Below are positions 59,166 to 64,000 of a stretch of 64,000 nt of DNA, piece by piece. Numbering within the stretch: position 1 is the stretch's first letter; each line of letters starts with the position of its first letter. Origin of the DNA: Ptiloglossa arizonensis. Lineage: Eukaryota; Arthropoda; Insecta; Hymenoptera; Colletidae. The notes beneath the pieces were generated by a model that made no database searches, was not told the DNA's origin, and saw nothing but the letters and a program-made list of their open reading frames with translations. A program made the position numbers and the translations under genes. The DNA lies in assembly GCF_051014685.1 (NCBI RefSeq), contig NW_027478757.1, forward strand, positions 248,001-312,000, in the 5' to 3' direction.

Positions 59166-60536
59166 AAACTCGCCCGATTACAACTGTATGCGTACTTTTC
59201 ACCTAGGCCGTTCTAGTTATGCTTGTCGAGCATCAGAACTGCGAAAATTTTGAGTTTCTCAAGCGTTTCTTACCTCCAAACTGCCATATCTCGCGAACGG
59301 ATTGACCAATCCGCAAAATTTCTGTTGCATCTGAAAGTAGAAACTCGCCCGATTACAACTGTGTGCGTACTTTTCCCCTAGGCCGTTCTAGTTATTCGTT
59401 TCGAGCAACAGAACTGCGAAAATTTTGAGTTTCTCAAGCGTTGCTTACCTCCAAACTGCCATATCTCGCGAACGGATTGACCAATCCCCAAAATTTCTGT
59501 TGCATCTGAAAGTAGAAACTCGCCCGATTACAACGGTATGCGTACTTTTCCCCTAGGCCGTTCTAGTTATTCGTTTCGAGCAACAGAACTGCGAAAATTT
59601 TGAGTTTCTCAAGCGTTGCTTACCTCCAAACTGCCATATCTCGCGAACGGATTGACCAATCCCCAAAATTTCTGTTGCATCTGAAAGTAGAAACTCGCCC
59701 GATTACAACGGTATGCGTACTTTTCCCCTAGGCCGTTCTAGTTATTCGTTTCGAGCATCAGAACTGCGAAAATTTTGAGTTTCTCAAGCGTTTCTTACTT
59801 CCAAACTGCCATATCTCGCGAACGGATTGACCAATCCGCAAAATTTCTGTTACATCTGAAGGTAGAAACTCGCCCGATCACAACGGTATGCGTACTTTTC
59901 CCCTAGGCCGTTCTAGTTATTCGTTTCGAGCATCAGAACTGCGAAAATTTTGAGTTTCTCAAGCGTTTCTTACTTCCAAACTGCCATATCTCGGGAACGG
60001 ATTGACCAATCCGCAAAATTTCTGTTGCATCTGAAGGTAGAAACTCGCCCGATTACAACGGTATGCGTACTTTTCCCCCAGGCCGTTCTAGTTATTCGTT
60101 TCGAGCATCAGAACTGCGAAAATTTTGAATTTCTCAAGCGTTTCTTACCTCCAAACTGCCATATCTCGCGAACGAATTGACCAATCCGAAAAATTTCTGT
60201 TGCATCTGAAAGTGGAAACTCGCCCGATTACAGCTGTATGCGTACTTTTCCCCTATGCCGTTCTAGTTATGCTTGTCGAGCATCAGAACTGCGAAAATTT
60301 TGAGTTTCTCAAGCGTTTCTTACCTCCAAACTGCCATATCTCGCGAACGGATTGACCAATCCGCAAAATTTCTGTTGCATCTGAAAGTAGAAACTCGCCC
60401 GATTACAACTGTGTGCTTACTTTTCCCCTAGGCCGTCCTAGTTATTCGTTTCGAGCAACAGAACTGCGAAAATTTTGAGTTTCTCAAGCGTTGCTTACCT
60501 CCAAACTGCCATATCTCGCGAACGGATTGACCAATC
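59166..60536 (+). repeat. Mixed monomers with 'aatccccaaaa' junctions
   Basis: The monomers at 59312 and 59487, both 'caacag...cgttgctt', each end in the junction variant 'aatccccaaaa'. So does 60362. These resemble the monomer at 41987. Several private substitutions cluster here: 'gttacatctg' (59849), 'ctcgggaac' (59991), 'tttcccccagg' (60074), 'aatccgaaaaa' (60184), 'acagctg' (60231) and 'ggccgtcctag' (60431). Confidence 0.8.
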
Positions 60537-61236
60537 CCCAAAATTTCTGTTGCATCTGAAAGTAGAAACTCGCCCGATTACAACGGTATGCGTACTTTTC
60601 CCCTAGGCCGTTCTAGTTATACGTTTCGAGCATCAGAACTGCGAAAATTTTGAGTTTCTCAAGCGTTTCTTACTTCCAAACTGCCATATCTCGCGAACGG
60701 ATTGACCAATCCGCAAAATTTCTGTTGCATCTGAAAGTAGAAACTCGCCCGATTACAACGGTATGCGTACTTTTCCCCTAGGCCGTTCTGGTTATTCGTT
60801 TCGAGCATCAGAACTGTGAAAATTTTGAGTTTCTCAAGCGTTTCTTACTTCCAAACTGCCATATCTCGCGAACGGATTGACCAATCCGCAAAATTTCTGG
60901 TGCATCTGAAGGTAGAAACTCGCCCGATTACAACTGTATGCATACTTTTCCCCTAGACCGTTCTAGTTATTCGTTTCGAGCATCGGAACTGCGAAAATTT
61001 TGAGTTTCCCAAGCGTTTCTTACCTCCAAACTGCCATATCTCGCGAACGGATTGACCAATCCCCAAAATTTCTGTTGCATCTGAAAGTAGAAACTCGCCC
61101 GATTACAACGGTATGCGTACTTTTCCCCTAGGCCGTTCTAGTTATACGTTTCGAGCATCAGAACTGCGAAAATTTTGAGTTTCTCAAGCGTTTCTTACTT
61201 CCAAACTGCCATATCTCGCGAACGGATTGACCAATC
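60537..61236 (+). repeat. Trimer module (525 bp), first copy and start of the second
   Basis: Three monomers: 'gttatacgtttcg' (60537), 'ttctggttattcg...aactgtg...tacttcc' (60712) and 'ttctggtgc...tatgcatac...agaccg...catcgg' (60887). The same order restarts at 61062. The 'aatccccaaaa' junction precedes both. Confidence 0.88.
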
Positions 61237-62286
61237 CGCAAAATTTCTGTTGCATCTGAAAGTAGAAACTCGCCCGATTACAACGGTATGCGTACTTTTC
61301 CCCTAGGCCGTTCTGGTTATTCGTTTCGAGCATCAGAACTGTGAAAATTTTGAGTTTCTCAAACGTTTCTTACTTCCAAACTGCCATATCTCGCGAACGG
61401 ATTGACCAATCCGCAAAATTTCTGGTGCATCTGAAGGTAGAAACTCGCCCGATTACAACTGTATGCATACTTTTCCCCTAGACCGTTCTAGTTATTCGTT
61501 TCGAGCATCGGAACTGCGAAAATTTTGAGTTTCCCAAGCGTTTCTTACCTCCAAACTGCCATATCTCGCGAACGGATTGACCAATCCGCAAAATTTCTGT
61601 TGCATCTGAAAGTAGAAACTCACCCGATTACAACGGTATGCGTACTTTTCCCCTAGGCCGTTCTGGTTATTCGTTTCGAGCATCAGTACTGTGAAAATTT
61701 TGAGTTTCTCAAGCGTTTCTTACCTCCAAACTGCCATATCTCGCGAACGGATTGACCAATCCGCAAAATTTCTGTTGCATCTGAAAGTAGAAACTCGCCC
61801 GATTACAACGGTATGCGTACTTTTCCCCTAGGCCGTTCTGGTTATTCGTTTCGAGCATCAGAACTGTGAAAATTTTGAGTTTCTCAAACGTTTCTTACTT
61901 CCAAACTGCCATATCTCGCGAACGGATTGACCAATCCGCAAAATTTCTGGTGCATCTGAAGGTAGAAACTCGCCCGATTACAACTGTATGCATACTTTTC
62001 CCCTAGACCGTTCTAGTTATTCGTTTCGAGCATCGGAACTGCGAAAATTTTGAGTTTCCCAAGCGTTTCTTACCTCCAAACTGCCATATCTCGCGAACGG
62101 ATTGACCAATCCGCAAAATTTCTGTTGCATCTGAAAGTAGAAACTCACCCGATTACAACGGTATGCGTACTTTTCCCCTAGGCCGTTCTGGTTATTCGTT
62201 TCGAGCATCAGTACTGTGAAAATTTTGAGTTTCTCAAGCGTTTCTTACCTCCAAACTGCCATATCTCGCGAACGGATTGACCAATC
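61237..62286 (+). repeat. Two tandem trimers (525 bp each)
   Basis: 61237-61761 and 61762-62286 match monomer for monomer: 'ttctggtt...tcaaacg', 'ttctggtgc...gcatac...agaccg...catcgg' and 'actcacccg...ttctggtt...catcagtactgtg'. The third monomer replaces the 'gttatacg' monomer of the previous trimer, so the trimer content changed during amplification. Minus-strand open frames of 63 codons at 61492 and 62017 are by-products. Confidence 0.92.
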
Positions 62287-62811
62287 CGCAAAATTTCTGT
62301 TGCATCTGAAAGTAGAAATTCGCCCGATTACAACACTATGCGTACTTTTCCCCTAGGCCGTTCTAGTTGTTCGTTTCGAGCATCAGAACTGCGAAAATTT
62401 TGAGTTTCTCAAGCGTTTCTTACCTCCAAACTGCCATATCTCGCGAACGGATTGACCAATCCGCAAAATTTCTGTTGCATCTGAGAGTAGAAACCCGCCC
62501 GATTACAACTGTATGCGTACTTTTCCCCTAGTCCGTTATAGTTATTCGTTTCGAGCAGCAGAACTGCGAAAATTTTTAGTTTCTCAAGCGTTTCTTACCT
62601 CCAAACTGCCATATCTCGCGAACGAATTGACCAATCCGCAAAATTTCTGTTGCATCTGAAAGTAGAAACTAGCCCGATTACAACGGTATGCGTACTTTTC
62701 CCCTAGGCCGTTCTAGTTGTGCCTGTCGAGCATCAGAACTGCGAAAATTTTGAGTTCATCAAGCGTTTCTTACCTCCAAACTGCCATATCTCGCGAACGG
62801 ATTGACCAATC
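61762..62811 (+). repeat. Copy B of 42162-43211 (shift 19,600 bp)
   Basis: Six-monomer partner of the 42 kb block, sharing the 'catcagtactgtg', 'gagcagcag' and 'aactagcccg' monomers in order. Private changes are 'actcacccg' (about 62145) and 'gaaattcgcccg' (about 62318). The trimer expansion at 60.5-62.3 kb is seeded by the same 'ggtgc' monomer that is single-copy at 42337. Confidence 0.9.
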
Positions 62812-64000
62812 CGCAAAATTTCTGTTGCATCTGAAAGTAGAAACTCGCCCGATTACAACGGTATGCGTACTTTTCCCCTAGGCCGTTCTAGTTATTCGTT
62901 TCGAGCATCAGAACTGCGAAAATTTTGAGTATCTCAAGCGTTTCTTACTTCCAAACTGCCATATCTCGCGAACGGATTGACCAATACGCAAAATTTCTGT
63001 TGCATCTGAAGGTAGAAACTCGCCCGATTACAACGGTATGCGTACTTTTCCCCTAGGCCGTTCTAGTTATTCGTTTCGAGCATCAGAACTGCGAAAATTT
63101 TGAGTTTCTCAAGCGTTTCTTACCTACAAACTGGCACATCTCGCGAACGGATTGACCAATCCGCAAAATTTCTGATGCATCTGAAAGCAGAAACTCGCCC
63201 GATTACAACGGTATGCGTACTTTTCCCCTAGGCCGCCCTAGTAATTCGTTTCGAGCATCGGAACTGCGAAAATTTTGAGTTTCTCAAGCGTTTCTTACTT
63301 CCAAACTGCCATATCTCGCGAACGGATTGACCAATCCGCAAAATTTCTGTTGCATCTGAAAGTGGAAACTCGCCCGATTACAACTGTATGCGTACTTTTC
63401 CCCTAGGCCGTTCTAGTTATGCTTGTCGAGCATCAGAACTGCGAAAATTTTGAGTTTCTCAAGCGTTTCTTACCTCCAAACTGCCATATCTCGCGAACGG
63501 ATTGACCAATCCGCAAAATTTCTGTTGCATCTGAAAGTAGAAACTCGCCCGATTACAACACTATGCGTACTTTTCCCCTAGGCCGTTCTAGTTGTGCCTG
63601 TCGAGCATCAGAACTGCGAAAATTTTGAGTTTCTCAAGCGTTTCTTACCTCCAAACTGCCATATCTCGCGAACGGATTGACCAATCCGCAAAATTTCTGT
63701 TGCATCTGAAAGTAGAAACTCGCCCGATTACAACTGTATGCGTACTTTTCCCCCAGTCCGTTCTAGTTATTCGTTTCGAGCATCAGAACTTCGAAAATTT
63801 TGAGTTTCCCAAGCGTTTCTTACCTCCAAACTGCCATATCTCGCGAACGGATTGACCAATCCGCAAAATTTCTGTTGCATCTGAAGGTAGAAACTCGCCC
63901 GATTACAACTGTATGCATACTTTTCCCCTAGACCGTTCTAGTTATTCGTTTCGAGCATCAGAACTGCGAAAATTTTGAGTTTCTCAAGCGTTTCTTACCT
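62812..64000 (+). repeat. Terminal monomers, including copy B of 44087-44611
   Basis: 62812 carries 'gagtatctc' and 'aatacgc'. 62987 carries 'taccta' and 'ctggcacatc'. 63162 is the 'ctgatgc...gccgccctag' type with 'catcgg'. 63337-63861 is the near copy of 44087-44611. The final partial monomer (63862-64000, 139 bp) has 'tatgcatac' and 'agaccg'. The array runs off the window. Confidence 0.85.

Larger units (their letters stand above)
1..64000 (+). repeat. 175-bp tandem satellite array filling the whole window
   Basis: Seen directly: the block beginning 'cgcaaaattt' recurs at 1, 176, 351 and so on, every 175 bp to the window end, always in the same orientation. Five small deletions shift the register by 14 bp in total, so the last monomer starts at 63862. 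That gives 365 complete monomers and a 139-bp partial one. Landmarks in order within a monomer are: cgcaaaattt (1-10), ctgttgcatc (11-20), actcgcccgatta (32-44), tatgcgtac (51-59), cccctaggcc (64-73), tttcgagcatcag (88-100), gcgaaaattttgag (105-118), ctcaagcgtttcttac (123-138), tatctcgcgaacgg (151-164) and ttgaccaatc (166-175). GC is about 44%. Known context: monomers near nucleosome-repeat length with higher-order repeats are typical of eukaryotic centromeric or pericentromeric satellites. Inference: this window lies inside such an array. Neither edge is visible. Confidence 0.99.

Noticed and set aside
1..64000. CRISPR array
   Set aside because: Repeat units are contiguous 175-bp sequences with no unique spacers, far longer than CRISPR repeats, and no cas genes are present.
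1..64000. Tandem RNA or protein gene cluster (5S rDNA, snRNA, tRNA or histone type)
   Set aside because: I see no pol III A/B/C-box arrangement, no recognisable 5S, tRNA or snRNA core, and no terminator-like T run in a fixed place except short T4-T5 tracts that vary between monomers.
1..64000. Assignment to a named plant or animal satellite family
   Set aside because: Short motifs such as ttcgagc and gagtttctc are vaguely reminiscent of other centromeric repeats, but I cannot verify any match without a database search, so no family or species is claimed.

Overview
The whole 64 kb window is one uninterrupted head-to-tail satellite DNA array. The monomer is 175 bp, about 44% GC by hand count of the commonest sequence, and every copy runs in the same orientation. 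Counting monomers from the 'cgcaaaattt' at position 1, there are 365 complete monomers (1-63861) plus 139 bp of the next. The array has no edge, mobile-element insertion, inversion, unique sequence, RNA gene or credible protein gene. A megabase-type array with nested higher-order repeats points to a eukaryotic chromosome, probably a centromeric, pericentromeric or other heterochromatic block. The species and lineage cannot be read from the sequence, and I do not assign it to a named satellite family.

Length is very strictly kept. I found only five indels in 64 kb: four 1-bp deletions (near 24890, 32510, 34609 and 35133) and one 10-bp deletion (near 38308). All other variation is substitution at a limited set of positions, giving recognisable monomer types. 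These include a 'tagtccgttatag' type, a 'ttatgcttgt' type, an 'agcag'/'ctgatgc' type, a 'gagagtag' type and a 'taattcgtttccagc' type.

Layout. 1-9.4 kb: mosaic of short modules with a 700-bp (4-mer) tandem duplication, a 17-mer-spaced duplication and a 22/23-mer-spaced duplication. 9.4-15 kb: 'ttatgcttgt'-rich tract, plus a 13,825-bp-distant copy of the window start. 15.2-21.4 kb: two perfect-length copies of a 13-mer (2275 bp) that decompose into a 4-mer (P) and a 5-mer (Q) as PQP-PQP-Q'. 21.4-26 kb: recurring c-a-b trimers. 26-35.9 kb: a 12-mer family with a shared 1-bp deletion. 36-42.2 kb: an 11-mer (1925 bp). 42.2-45 kb: segments with near copies 19 kb away at 61.8-63.9 kb. 45-47.8 kb: an 8-mer (1400 bp). 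48.8-59.2 kb: overlapping 11-mer, 18-mer and 9-mer amplifications. 60.5-62.3 kb: 3-mer (525 bp) tandem copies.

No genes act together here. The interest lies in array structure: repeated unequal exchange or segmental amplification with changing register, patchwork (conversion-like) monomers, regional variant domains, a 16-bp perfect dyad at each typical monomer junction, and an undepleted CpG content.
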